From Actinomycetales bacterium (GTDB lineage: Bacteria > Actinomycetota > Actinomycetes > Mycobacteriales > Micromonosporaceae): a DNA stretch of 64,000 bases. Each line of letters begins with the position of its first letter. Positions within the stretch are counted from its first letter, which is position 1. The stretch is taken from the NCBI GenBank assembly GCA_002919305.1, contig PKFB01000023.1, positions 92,430 through 156,429 of the forward strand, given 5' to 3'. The notes beneath the pieces were generated by a model. The model did no database searches. It worked only from the letters and a program-made list of their open reading frames with translations, and was not told the DNA's origin. This document shows, one piece after another, positions 7,791-16,392 of this stretch. Position numbers and translations under genes: made by a program.

Positions 7791-8828
7791 TCAGGAGGAT
7801 GGAGTGGAGGCGGCGATCGGTCGACGCGCCGAAGGGTCGGTATAGGACGGCGACCACTCGTCTCCCTCCCCGGCAGGAGCGGCGTCGCCGGACGGGAAGT
7901 CGTCCCCCGACTCCGCGGAGGCTTCTTCGGTCGCCGGCTGGTTCCCGGCCGTGTCAGTGAGGCGCGAGGAACGCCACGGTGGCCCAAACACGATCCGCGT
8001 CAGACGGGGCGGCAGCGTGGTTGACAGCACGGAAGCCGCCAGCACAGCGATCCCGACCAGCGCTGAGCCGACTATGGCGTCGAGCCAGTAGTGGTTGGCC
8101 GTCACCACCACCACCGCAGTGGTCGCCACCGGATGAGCCAGGGCGAGCCACCGCCACCGTCCTTTGAGGACCCGGATCACCACGATCGCGACCACCAAGG
8201 CCCATCCCACGTGCAGGGAAGGCATCGCCGCGTACTGATTAGCAATGCCGCTTCCCGGTGGCGGATAGGCCGATGGGCCGACCAGGGACATGGTGTCGAC
8301 CATGTCGAACTGGGGCATCAGCCGCGGGGGCGCCATCGGCGCCAGGATGTGCAGCACCAGCCCCATAGCAGTGGCGATCACCAGTTCGGCACGCAGCCGA
8401 CCGTACGCCTGGGGCGCCCACACAAAGACGCCGACTAGTAACGCGCACACCACCGGGAAATGCCCCAGGATGTAGTACAGGTTCGCCAGCCGGGCCAGCG
8501 GCTCCCAACCCAACGCCCACGCTTGAATCACCTGTTCGCTGGGAAGGTGTAAGGCCCGCTCCAGGTCCCACAGCCATACGGCGTTGTCGACGGCCTGTTC
8601 TACCCGGCCATCGGCGAAGTGGCGTCCCATCTCGTACGCCAGGAACAGGACCGCGAGCAACGCCGTCTCTGCCAGGAGCGCCCCTAGAAGAGTGATTGCA
8701 CGCCCCCACTTGGTTTTCTGTGGATTTACCGGGGCCGGGGTACCGGACGCGGGGACGCGGGGCGATTCCTCGACAGAGAGTCGCGACCAGGATCCCGCCT
8801 TCTCGGTACGTGCCGCGACTCCAGACAC
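7791..8828 (-). CDS. PAP2-family membrane phosphatase / inositolphosphotransferase-like protein
   Basis: Integral membrane protein of the PAP2_3 (Aur1/Ipt1-like) group with about six helices between residues 44 and 275. The acid-phosphatase motifs are present in the form typical for this group: APPRLMP (about 166-172), AMPSLHVGW (201-209, catalytic H206) and NHYWLD (245-250, H246 and D250). These predict phosphoester transfer or hydrolysis on a lipid such as a phosphatidylinositol or polyprenyl phosphate at the membrane face. The last 70 residues are a charged, disordered cytoplasmic tail. GTG start with GGGGGAG six bases upstream. The lipid substrate cannot be named. Confidence 0.82.
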   Translation of the reverse strand: MSGVAARTEKAGSWSRLSVEESPRVPASGTPAPVNPQKTKWGRAITLLGALLAETALLAVLFLAYEMGRHFADGRVEQAVDNAVWLWDLERALHLPSEQVIQAWALGWEPLARLANLYYILGHFPVVCALLVGVFVWAPQAYGRLRAELVIATAMGLVLHILAPMAPPRLMPQFDMVDTMSLVGPSAYPPPGSGIANQYAAMPSLHVGWALVVAIVVIRVLKGRWRWLALAHPVATTAVVVVTANHYWLDAIVGSALVGIAVLAASVLSTTLPPRLTRIVFGPPWRSSRLTDTAGNQPATEEASAESGDDFPSGDAAPAGEGDEWSPSYTDPSARRPIAASTPSS

Positions 8829-9225
8829 TGGCCACTCCCCCGATAAACACGCGCGATCCCGTGTTCACCCGAGGATCAAGGTCTCGCTACGATCCTGTCA
8901 AGAACGAACGTTCGTTTTGTAATGTGGCAGTTACCACGCCCCACAGGATCTGTACGAGTACGACAACGCCCGGGTGGGGAACCGCGAAACGGAACGGTTC
9001 AACGCGTAACGCCATTACGGAGAGTCACAACAAATACGTCATGGTCTCGCGAGGGGCGCCCGCGTCTGTTGGACATCATTCATCATGATGTCCACTCAGA
9101 GGCTGTCAGGTAATAGTCAAGAGACGCCTGTCACCCAGAGTGGTAGGAATTTCCGGGCTTCCCCTAAGGGGGACACCGCGCCAATGTCAGGGGCCGGTAT
9201 CAGGCCATGTCAGGGTCCACATTGC
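8829..9225. other. Intergenic region with two dyads
   Basis: No coding frame is convincing. It holds a perfect 14-bp palindrome AACGAACGTTCGTT (8903-8916), 75 bases upstream of the PAP2 start, which looks like a TetR-type operator. It also holds an inverted repeat GGACATCAT/ATGATGTCC (9071-9079 and 9085-9093). The latter could end the ACT-GNAT transcript or act as an operator. Confidence 0.55.
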
Positions 9226-10269
9226 TCACACGGCCGCGCGGTCAGGAAGCGCCTTAGGCAGCTGCACGGTAACGGTGAGTACTCCGTCGGTGAGCGTACT
9301 GGTTGTGGGCAGATTCAAACCGTTCAACAAGGTGCGGGCTCGAGGATCGGCGGGGGTGAACCGCGCATGGAGTTTCTCCACTCCGGCCCGGCCGGCGGCC
9401 ACCGCCAATCGGCGAAGGATGGCCGTGGCCAGCCGTCGCCGCTGCATGGCGTCCTCAACCAGAATCCCGACCTCGGCCTCCTGCCCATCGATAAGCAGGG
9501 TTCCCAAAGCCACAATCGCGCCGTTAGAGGTTTCAGCACCCAGCGCGTATCCGGCGGTATGCCCCAACAACCGGTGAATCCACTCCCGGTCGGGAACGGT
9601 GTCGACACCGTAACGGCCCGCCAGTGATTCCGGAGAGCACCGATTGTGCATCCGCCAAACCTGTTCGGTGTCCGACACCCCACAACGCCGCAGCGTCACC
9701 TCGGCCCCGTCGGGGAGGATGACCACAGTCCGAGGCAGCATGGAGGCGGTCTCAACGCAATTCATCATGTCCACCGCCGCCCGCGCCCGGGCGAACTCGG
9801 TGGGCGTGAAAGGCATCCCTTCCCGCCGCGCCACCAGCACTCCCCCGTCGGGGTCCGGCAGGGACATCACCGTCTCTCCGGGACGGTACCCGGTCGCCAC
9901 CTGATCACCGGGGCGCCACCGCACTTCATCGGCATCCAGCAGATCAGCCAGCAGGACGGTGATATCCACCGGGTCCATCACCTGTTGACCGGCCAATCGC
10001 AGCGCCCGCGTCGGCATGTCCACCAACGCCTGCGTGTGTGCCACCCGTACCACAGGCTGACGCCCGCCGCCTTGCAGCACCGCCTCGACGATGGCGCTTT
10101 CGGTGATATGGGAGGGGACGTCCACCACCAGGTCGTCCACCACATGCTCACCGGTCACGTGGACCTGCAGCGCGAGGATATTCGCTGGTAGCTCCGCCAG
10201 ACGGGCCCCTAGATCGGCCAGACGTCCAGGGGTGTCGGGCAAGATCACCCGGATCTGCCAGAGTGCCAT
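9226..10269 (-). CDS. ACT-domain GNAT acetyltransferase (amino-acid-regulated protein acetyltransferase type)
   Basis: Two domains in 347 residues: an N-terminal ACT domain (about 4-75, starting WQIRVILPDTPGRLADLGARL) and a C-terminal GNAT fold (about 185-340, TLRRCGVSDTEQVWRMH to LTVTVQL). In actinomycetes ACT-GNAT proteins acetylate lysines of metabolic enzymes and are switched by amino acids bound to the ACT domain. The acetyl-CoA loop, normally Q/R-x-x-G-x-A, reads QRRRLA here, so the glycine is replaced by arginine and acetyl-CoA binding may be altered. ATG start with AAGGAA upstream. It is monocistronic, with no target enzyme alongside. Confidence 0.75.
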   Translation of the reverse strand: MALWQIRVILPDTPGRLADLGARLAELPANILALQVHVTGEHVVDDLVVDVPSHITESAIVEAVLQGGGRQPVVRVAHTQALVDMPTRALRLAGQQVMDPVDITVLLADLLDADEVRWRPGDQVATGYRPGETVMSLPDPDGGVLVARREGMPFTPTEFARARAAVDMMNCVETASMLPRTVVILPDGAEVTLRRCGVSDTEQVWRMHNRCSPESLAGRYGVDTVPDREWIHRLLGHTAGYALGAETSNGAIVALGTLLIDGQEAEVGILVEDAMQRRRLATAILRRLAVAAGRAGVEKLHARFTPADPRARTLLNGLNLPTTSTLTDGVLTVTVQLPKALPDRAAV

Positions 10270-10468
10270 CCGTTTCCTTAACTGTGGGACTGTGGAACGC
10301 CCCGATCACCATCCTCGATGACCGGCGGCACCTGTGTCCTGCGACCGGCGGCCTTAGGATGCCCGACGCGGGTTACCCCGATGTTTCCACTGGATGTCCA
10401 CCTCTCCGATCCGGATTGAGCATTCTCACAATGTCCTGATCTCCACACCCGACGCCCCATCACACCGA

Positions 10469-11443
10469 TCAGGTCCGTTCCCGGAGGCGGGAAGAGTCAC
10501 CAACGACCGGCGGCTCCCCAAAGGACAGCTTCAGCCCGAACGCCCAGAACAGGCGGGTGATCATGTGATACCGCTTGCTGTCGGTCGGCAAGGTCCGGGC
10601 GAGTTTGAGCAGCTGACCGGCGGCGTCATCCGAGAGCGCCTCCGGCCCCTCCGCCTCAACGATGAGCGCCACGGCCCGCAGAGCCCAGTACTGGTTGAAC
10701 GGCACATCCTCACGGCGACACAGCACCTCCACCAGCGGCCCCAGCAGCGCCGGATCGGGGCGCGCGTACAAATACGCGTACCCGGCCAACCGCTCCCCGA
10801 CGTGCTCAGAACGCAACGCGGCCCGGACATCGAAATCCGTCGTGTGAGGAGCGATCGCCATCAACTTGCCGAAGATGCGGTCCATCACCCCGACCCGCTG
10901 CGGCTCGCTGCGCTCGGTACTGACGTGAGCAAACTCGGCCACCAGCCGGGCGATCAGCTCATGCAGCTCTGCATCAGGCCTGTCCCCACCCCACTGGGAA
11001 ACCGCTGGTGGGGTGACGGTACGGACCGGATGGTACGGCTGGGCTCTCTGACGAGGTGGGAGCGGAATCGGTCCGGAGGCTGGCCCTGCCAAACCCTGGG
11101 CGGCTCCCAGCGCCGCCCGGGCCGAATGCGCCACATTGGCCACATCCCGCTCGGTACGCTCCACCCGCTCGGCCAGCTCGCGGTACTCCAACCGCCATCC
11201 TCCGGGCAGCTCCACCCGTGAGAACACCCCACCCAACCAGGGCAGGATGGCGACCAGCAGGAGGGCGAGGGTGGCTACGTCGATATCAAGCTGTGGCCAC
11301 ACCAGCCGGACCACCACCAACCCGAGCGAAATCACGCTGATACCGGCAGCCACTATCCGCTGCCGAGCGCGCCGCCGATCAATGCGCTCGGTTTCGGTTT
11401 CGTGCCTGTCACGTGGTGACTCGGCGAAGCGACGCGTATCCAT
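10469..11443 (-). CDS. Membrane protein with helical cytoplasmic domain, unknown function
   Basis: Not recognised. From the ATG at 11443 it has 324 residues. A basic N-terminus (RIDRRRARQR) is followed by two hydrophobic helices (about 31-45 and 56-70), a short coiled-coil stretch (YRELAERVERTERDVANVAHSARAAL has heptad spacing), a proline-rich linker and an all-helical C-terminal half. That half (DVRAALRSEHVGERLAGYAYLY, WALRAVALIVEAEGPEAL) reads like HEAT/ARM-style repeats. Only a TTG would extend the frame upstream. No ribosome binding site is seen, so the mRNA may be leaderless. The arrangement suggests a membrane-tethered scaffold. Confidence 0.65.
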   Translation of the reverse strand: MDTRRFAESPRDRHETETERIDRRRARQRIVAAGISVISLGLVVVRLVWPQLDIDVATLALLLVAILPWLGGVFSRVELPGGWRLEYRELAERVERTERDVANVAHSARAALGAAQGLAGPASGPIPLPPRQRAQPYHPVRTVTPPAVSQWGGDRPDAELHELIARLVAEFAHVSTERSEPQRVGVMDRIFGKLMAIAPHTTDFDVRAALRSEHVGERLAGYAYLYARPDPALLGPLVEVLCRREDVPFNQYWALRAVALIVEAEGPEALSDDAAGQLLKLARTLPTDSKRYHMITRLFWAFGLKLSFGEPPVVGDSSRLRERT

Positions 11444-11719
11444 GGGGTGGCGCAAGTGTGGCACTAATTTGACGTTTTGCCCAGCTCGCGCGTGTCGCAC
11501 GCTGCCGTCTGGCAAGCCGCTGCGGTATCGGGTTCCCGCTGGCTTGCCCCATCCGGTGGCCCTAGTTGTCGACGTACCAATTGGGGCTCACCGTCCCCCC
11601 GTCCGGGGCGACATACCCTACGCTGTGCGCAAGCCTCATCGGGTGCCGGCGCACCCGCACAACACCACGGCGCGCAGGGCCACGGCTTGGAGCAGGTGGC
11701 GTTCGGAAGAGGACACAGT

Positions 11720-12109
11720 GTGGCGCTGAATATCGAGATCGATCAGTACAAAGGCTGCGTGGTGGCGCACCTGTCCGGCGAGCTGGATCTCACGGTGGCT
11801 ACCGAGACCCAGGACCGGTTCGCGGAGTTGATAGCCGCGCCTGGCGCTGCGGGCCCATTGCGGCTGGTGATCGATCTCACCCAGGTGTTCTTCTGCGACT
11901 CCACCGGCATCGGTGTGCTGGCCTGGATCCTGCGTGCGGTGCACAAGGCGCACGGGCAGTTGGCTCTGGTCGCTCCCCGGGGGATCTTGGTGACCAACCT
12001 CATCGAGGTCACCCAACTGTCCCGGGTCATTCCCACCCATCCCACGGTTGAGGCCGCCTGTCAGTATCTGACCGGCTCACCCCCTGCAGCGACCGGTACG
12101 ACGCCCTAA
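11720..12109 (+). CDS. STAS-domain anti-sigma factor antagonist
   Basis: SpoIIAA/RsbV-like antagonist of 129 residues. In known systems such proteins bind an anti-sigma kinase and so free a stress or sporulation sigma factor; phosphorylation of a conserved serine switches them off. That serine is in FFCDSTGIGVL. The GTG at 11720 has AAGAGGA six bases upstream and gives a family-typical length, whereas the frame open further upstream would add 81 low-complexity residues. No anti-sigma kinase or sigma gene is adjacent. A second STAS protein lies at 22578-22991. Confidence 0.85.
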   Translation: MALNIEIDQYKGCVVAHLSGELDLTVATETQDRFAELIAAPGAAGPLRLVIDLTQVFFCDSTGIGVLAWILRAVHKAHGQLALVAPRGILVTNLIEVTQLSRVIPTHPTVEAACQYLTGSPPAATGTTP

Positions 12110-12157
12110 CCTTTATCTCCTTATCCGACGCGACATCGAGTAGAACGAGTTCACCGA

Positions 12158-12847
12158 ATGTCCATTGATCTGATGGCGCTGCTGCCACCACAGTGGCGGG
12201 AGCGCATGGAGCCCTTACTGGACCCGGACCACGTCGCCGCCCTCTCGGCCTTCCTGACCGAGGAGTACGCGGGTGAGACGCCTATCTATCCCCCCTTACC
12301 CGATCTATTCACGGCGTTTCGCCTCTGCTCCCCCGAGGACGCCAGGGTGCTCATCCTGGGCCAGGACCCCTATCACCGTGCCGGTCAGGCCCACGGCCTC
12401 AGCTTCAGCGTGCCGGAAGGCGTCACCCCACCACCGTCACTGCGTAACGTCTTCCGGGAGCTGCAGGATGACCTGGGGATCCCGCCCAGTAAGAGCGGTT
12501 CCCTCACCGGTTGGGCGGCTCAGGGGGTGTTGCTCCTCAACGCGGTGCTCACTGTGCGCGCCGGCGCCGCTGGTTCGCACGCCGGCCGCGGGTGGGAGGA
12601 ATTCACCGACGCCGCGATCCGGGTGCTCGACGCCAAGGACACCCGGGTGGTCTTTGTCCTGTGGGGCAGTTACGCCCGGCGGAAACGGACATTGGTCACC
12701 CGTCCCCACCACGTGATCCTGGAGGCGGGCCACCCCAGTCCGATGAATCCTCGAGGCTTCTTGGGGAGCCGACCATTCAGCAAGGTCAATAAGGCATTGG
12801 CCGATGCTGGCCTGCCCGAAATCGACTGGGCGCGCCGCTCCCTGTAA
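12158..12847 (+). CDS. ung: Uracil-DNA glycosylase (family 1)
   Basis: Removes uracil from DNA to start base-excision repair. The water-activating motif GQDPYH is at 68-73 with catalytic D70, and the minor-groove loop HPSPMNP starts at H192. The PPPSLRNVF proline-rich loop and LLLNAVLTV strand are also present. The 229-residue length is normal for bacterial Ung. ATG start 48 bases after the STAS stop, so the two may be co-transcribed. A long hairpin follows the gene. Confidence 0.96.
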   Translation: MSIDLMALLPPQWRERMEPLLDPDHVAALSAFLTEEYAGETPIYPPLPDLFTAFRLCSPEDARVLILGQDPYHRAGQAHGLSFSVPEGVTPPPSLRNVFRELQDDLGIPPSKSGSLTGWAAQGVLLLNAVLTVRAGAAGSHAGRGWEEFTDAAIRVLDAKDTRVVFVLWGSYARRKRTLVTRPHHVILEAGHPSPMNPRGFLGSRPFSKVNKALADAGLPEIDWARRSL

Positions 12848-12910
12848 GCCCACTGGGCCGCTTGAGCTCAGCTTCTGACCAAGGCGCCGCAACGGTGCCA
12901 CCTTCACGCG

Positions 12911-12955
12911 GTGGGGCGGTGGCGCTCCCGGACGAGGGGAGCGCCACCGCCCCAC
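12911..12955. terminator. Strong bidirectional terminator
   Basis: A 19-bp perfect stem (12911-12929 with 12937-12955) with a 7-base loop lies between the convergent ung gene and the Hsp70-binding-protein fusion. The stem is almost all G and C and no T-run follows. Confidence 0.8.
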
Positions 12956-13020
12956 CCTCACGGTCGTGGTGTGCCGTATGACTCCATACGCCACCCTCGA
13001 ACGCGGTTAACGCGGACGGA

Positions 13021-16000
13021 TCATTCCGCGAAGCTCAAGGTGTCGTACCGCAGCCGCCCACCGGCATCCACGGTGATCCCCTCGATGCTTCCGTTCGAGA
13101 CGATGGTCGTCACTCCGGCCGCCACCGGTATCGCGGGCATCTGCTGATCCAGTACCTCCAGGGCGTCCCGGTACTGGGTCTGCGGGTCCGGCTGGGAGTC
13201 GGCCTCACGCATCAGGCGATCGAAGTCGGCGTCATTGAAGCCCCAGTAGTTGTACGCGCCGTCGCTCCTGAACAGCGGACCGATGTAGCCGTCCACCCGG
13301 GGGTAATCCGCCCGCCAGCGCAACAGCGCCATTCCAGGCAGCTCCTGCGCCACCGTGCGCTCGACGAGTTCCGCGGTCTCCACCTCGCGAAGCTCGACCT
13401 CGATCTCCAGAACCTCCACCAGCTGTTCGCGGATCTCACCGGCGAGCGGCTCTAACCGAGGGTCGTCGTACCACAGTTCCAGCGCGTCATCCCCGGACCA
13501 GCCACCCGCCTGATCCAGCAGCTGCGCGGCCCGGGCCGGCTCGGTCTGGCAGTAACCGCAGTTCCCCTCTCCCGGCGCGGCCGGGGTCCCGGAGGGGATG
13601 AAGTTGTTCAGTGCCTGCCACTCACCCGCGACCTGACCGGCGATCGCCTCCCGATCCAACGCCAGCGACAACGCCCGCCTCACCTCGGGGTCGGAGAACT
13701 CGGGCCGGTACAACGGCAGCGCCAGCATCAGGATCTGACCGTCAAACGCGTTGGTCAGGTGTTCTCCGTATTCCTGTGAGGCGTTGTCCAGCGAGCTGGA
13801 GGGCACCCCATCCACCAGCGTCAGATCCCCGGCGACGAACGACATGTAAGCGGTCTCGGGGTCCGGCATGATCCGCAGAGTCAGCACATCGATCTGCGGC
13901 TGCTCACCGGGGTAGTCCTCGTTACGCTCCAGCACGATCTGGTTGCCTTCCTCCAAGGCGGAGGCCACCCGGAACGGCCCATTGCCGATCGGGTGACGGT
14001 GGCAGGTCTCCAGATCCTCCAGACACCCGGCGGTCACCGGCAGGAAGGCCGCTTCGGCCAGCAGACGCCGGAATCCCACAAACGGGGTCGTGAGCGTCAC
14101 CTGCAGCGTCCGGGCATCGACAACCTCCACGCCGGACAGTTGGTTGGCGCTGGGGTTGTCGCCCTGCATCTGGTCGTACCCCTCTATCCGCGCGAAGAAG
14201 TGATTGTTCGCCTGCTGGTTGGGGCCGTAGGCGGCGTAGTTCCAGGCTCGGGCGAACGCTTCGGCGTCGACGGGGTCACCGTTATGGAAGGTCCATCCTT
14301 CTCGGATGCGGATGGTCCAGACCCGGTTGTCAGCGCTGTCGACCGCCTCGGCCACCGTGTTGGTGGGGGAGCCGTCCTCCGGGTTCAACGTCACCAAGCC
14401 GGTGTACAGGCTGTGCACAATCGCCAGCTCCGATCTGGTGCTGGCTTGGGAAGGCAGCAGACTGTGCGGCTCGGCGATGTTGGTGATCACCGCCCTTTCT
14501 TCCCCTGGGCCCGGTGACGTGGTGGTGGAGTTATCGTCGTCACTCGGCCGTGTCAAGAAGTACACGACACCGGTACCGACCAGCAGGATCAGCACGATCA
14601 CCCCGGCCAGCACCCCGATGAGGGCGCTTCGATTCCGACGCGGCGGCGGCCCTGAGCTCAGCGGGGGGTACGGCCCGAAGGTCGGACCGGGCGGCGGGCC
14701 AGGCGGCGGGCTGGTCGGCCCCGAAGACGGGGGGTACGCCGGAGGCGCCCCGGATGTGGGGGCCGACGGCGGAACTCCCGGTGTCGTACCGGAACCGTGG
14801 GCCATGGCTCCGACGGGCGGCTGCGTGCCCGGGGGCATCGGTGGTGTCGCGCCTGGCCCAGGCACAGGAGCAGGCACGGACGGACCGCCCTGTGGAGGCG
14901 CGGGCGGACCAGCCACCGGGACCGGCGGGGAGACCGGGGCGGTCGGCGGGGCGGACGGGCTGTTCGCCACCAGGACCGCTGGTGTGGCAGGGGTGGAGAA
15001 CTCGGCGGCGATGTTGGGCAGTGTCGGCGGTTCCTGGGTGTCCGACGGCGGCAGTGGGGTCGCGGCGCCCACAGCGACAGCGAGTTCCGGTTGATCGGCC
15101 GGTACCGGCACGGTCGCCAAGGCTTGGTGCAGCATCGCACCAACCAACGGCAATCGGCTGGATCCACCGACCAGGAACACCCCGGCCAACTGCTGCGGGG
15201 TGATCCGGGACCGGTACAGCGCCTGCACCATCGCCTCAACCGTGCGCTGCACTATCGGTCCGGCGAGCCGGTCCAGATCCTCCCGGGTGAGCAGGGCATC
15301 GGTGCCGAACAGGGGCAGGTGGATCGACGCGGTCGGGGTGGTCAGTAGCGACTCCTTGGCCGCACGCACGCTGTTCCACAGCGCCAACCGGTGCTGCCAG
15401 TCCTCGGGGGTGCTCGGTGACGTCAGACGCTTCCAGTCGGCGGGCCGGACCGCACCGTGGACAGTACCCAGATGGGTGACGATCGCATTGTCGATGTCCA
15501 GGCCACCCACCCCGTCCACGCTCTCGGTGGCGAGGATCTCGAACTGTTGAGGATCCCGGCGTACCACACTGGCCTCGAACCGACCAGCGCCGAAGTCATA
15601 CACCGCCAGCGCGCTTCCCACCGGTATGGAGCGCCCCAGCACCATCGTGTAGTAGGTGGCGGCGGCCACGGGGGTCGGGGTTAAAGACACCTGCCCCAAT
15701 CCAGCAGCGGCCGCTGCGTCGGCCAGTCGAAGCCGACGCGGCGGAGACCACGCAGCGGGGCAGACCACGGTCGTGACCCGATCCCGTCCCGGGGTGCCAC
15801 TACCGGCTCGGTCCGCCTCCAAGCCCACCCGTTGCAACACCACCTTCAGGGCGGCCTCGATCCCCACCGGGTGCCCACCCAGTGTCAAGGTCTCCGTATC
15901 GATGTGCCGCAGTGGGTGCAATTCCAGACGGGAAGGGTCACTAGCCGCCTGTGAGAAGGCCTCCCATCCCGCCAGCAGCCGATTGGGCCCCTCGGCGTAC

Positions 16001-16131
16001 ACCGCCGACGGTAGGAGGGGGGTCCCATCGAACAGCAATGGTTGGATCTGGCCATCGGGACGACGGGATACCGCAACCGTGTAAGCGGTCCCCACGTCTA
16101 TTCCGAGTCGGAACTCTCCACTCTGAGCCAC
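13021..16131 (-). CDS. Hsp70-type ATPase fused through a membrane helix to an oligopeptide-binding (SBP_bac_5) domain
   Basis: A 1036-residue chimera. Residues 6-358 are an Hsp70/actin-fold ATPase: phosphate-1 loop LGIDVGTAYTVAV, phosphate-2 loop YDFGAGRF (178-185, DLGGGT in DnaK) and adenosine motif GVFLVGGSSRLP (317-328). The DnaK peptide-binding domain is absent. About 140 residues of Pro/Gly/Ala linker (359-498) lead to one membrane helix (503-526), then a family-5 solute-binding domain (547-1036) with TIRIREGWTFHNGDPVDAEAF, HPIGNGPF and RRALSLALDREAI, as in DppA/OppA. With the ATPase inside, the binding domain is outside. No permease or ATPase genes adjoin. A membrane peptide sensor is the simplest inference; an alternative is a permease-independent binding receptor. 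The frame is continuous and no internal start is needed. Confidence 0.88.
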   Translation of the reverse strand: MAQSGEFRLGIDVGTAYTVAVSRRPDGQIQPLLFDGTPLLPSAVYAEGPNRLLAGWEAFSQAASDPSRLELHPLRHIDTETLTLGGHPVGIEAALKVVLQRVGLEADRAGSGTPGRDRVTTVVCPAAWSPPRRLRLADAAAAAGLGQVSLTPTPVAAATYYTMVLGRSIPVGSALAVYDFGAGRFEASVVRRDPQQFEILATESVDGVGGLDIDNAIVTHLGTVHGAVRPADWKRLTSPSTPEDWQHRLALWNSVRAAKESLLTTPTASIHLPLFGTDALLTREDLDRLAGPIVQRTVEAMVQALYRSRITPQQLAGVFLVGGSSRLPLVGAMLHQALATVPVPADQPELAVAVGAATPLPPSDTQEPPTLPNIAAEFSTPATPAVLVANSPSAPPTAPVSPPVPVAGPPAPPQGGPSVPAPVPGPGATPPMPPGTQPPVGAMAHGSGTTPGVPPSAPTSGAPPAYPPSSGPTSPPPGPPPGPTFGPYPPLSSGPPPRRNRSALIGVLAGVIVLILLVGTGVVYFLTRPSDDDNSTTTSPGPGEERAVITNIAEPHSLLPSQASTRSELAIVHSLYTGLVTLNPEDGSPTNTVAEAVDSADNRVWTIRIREGWTFHNGDPVDAEAFARAWNYAAYGPNQQANNHFFARIEGYDQMQGDNPSANQLSGVEVVDARTLQVTLTTPFVGFRRLLAEAAFLPVTAGCLEDLETCHRHPIGNGPFRVASALEEGNQIVLERNEDYPGEQPQIDVLTLRIMPDPETAYMSFVAGDLTLVDGVPSSSLDNASQEYGEHLTNAFDGQILMLALPLYRPEFSDPEVRRALSLALDREAIAGQVAGEWQALNNFIPSGTPAAPGEGNCGYCQTEPARAAQLLDQAGGWSGDDALELWYDDPRLEPLAGEIREQLVEVLEIEVELREVETAELVERTVAQELPGMALLRWRADYPRVDGYIGPLFRSDGAYNYWGFNDADFDRLMREADSQPDPQTQYRDALEVLDQQMPAIPVAAGVTTIVSNGSIEGITVDAGGRLRYDTLSFAE

Positions 16132-16392
16132 TCGGCGAGTTTAGAGAGTGGACGCAACCCCAGGTGACACCAGGAGGCCCGGATTTTTCGCGAAGAAAGA
16201 AGCAAAAGGAAAGAATGCGGCTTTTGATCGACGATGATGTGACGTGCAGTGTCGAGCCGTGTGCTCGTTTCAAACGAACGAGTGGCGTTCCAACCGGCTT
16301 ACCGACTGCCAGTTAGGGTGTCTGTCTAAGACATACCGTCCTCATGGACGCCGTGGAAATCTTTTCAACACCACCCAGGCAAGCGAGACTCC
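16132..16392. promoter_or_regulatory. Divergent promoter region
   Basis: This 261-bp gap separates the divergent Hsp70-fusion gene and the polysaccharide operon and must hold both promoters. A short dyad TCGTTT-C-AAACGA lies at 16265-16277. Nothing else distinct was seen. Confidence 0.4.
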
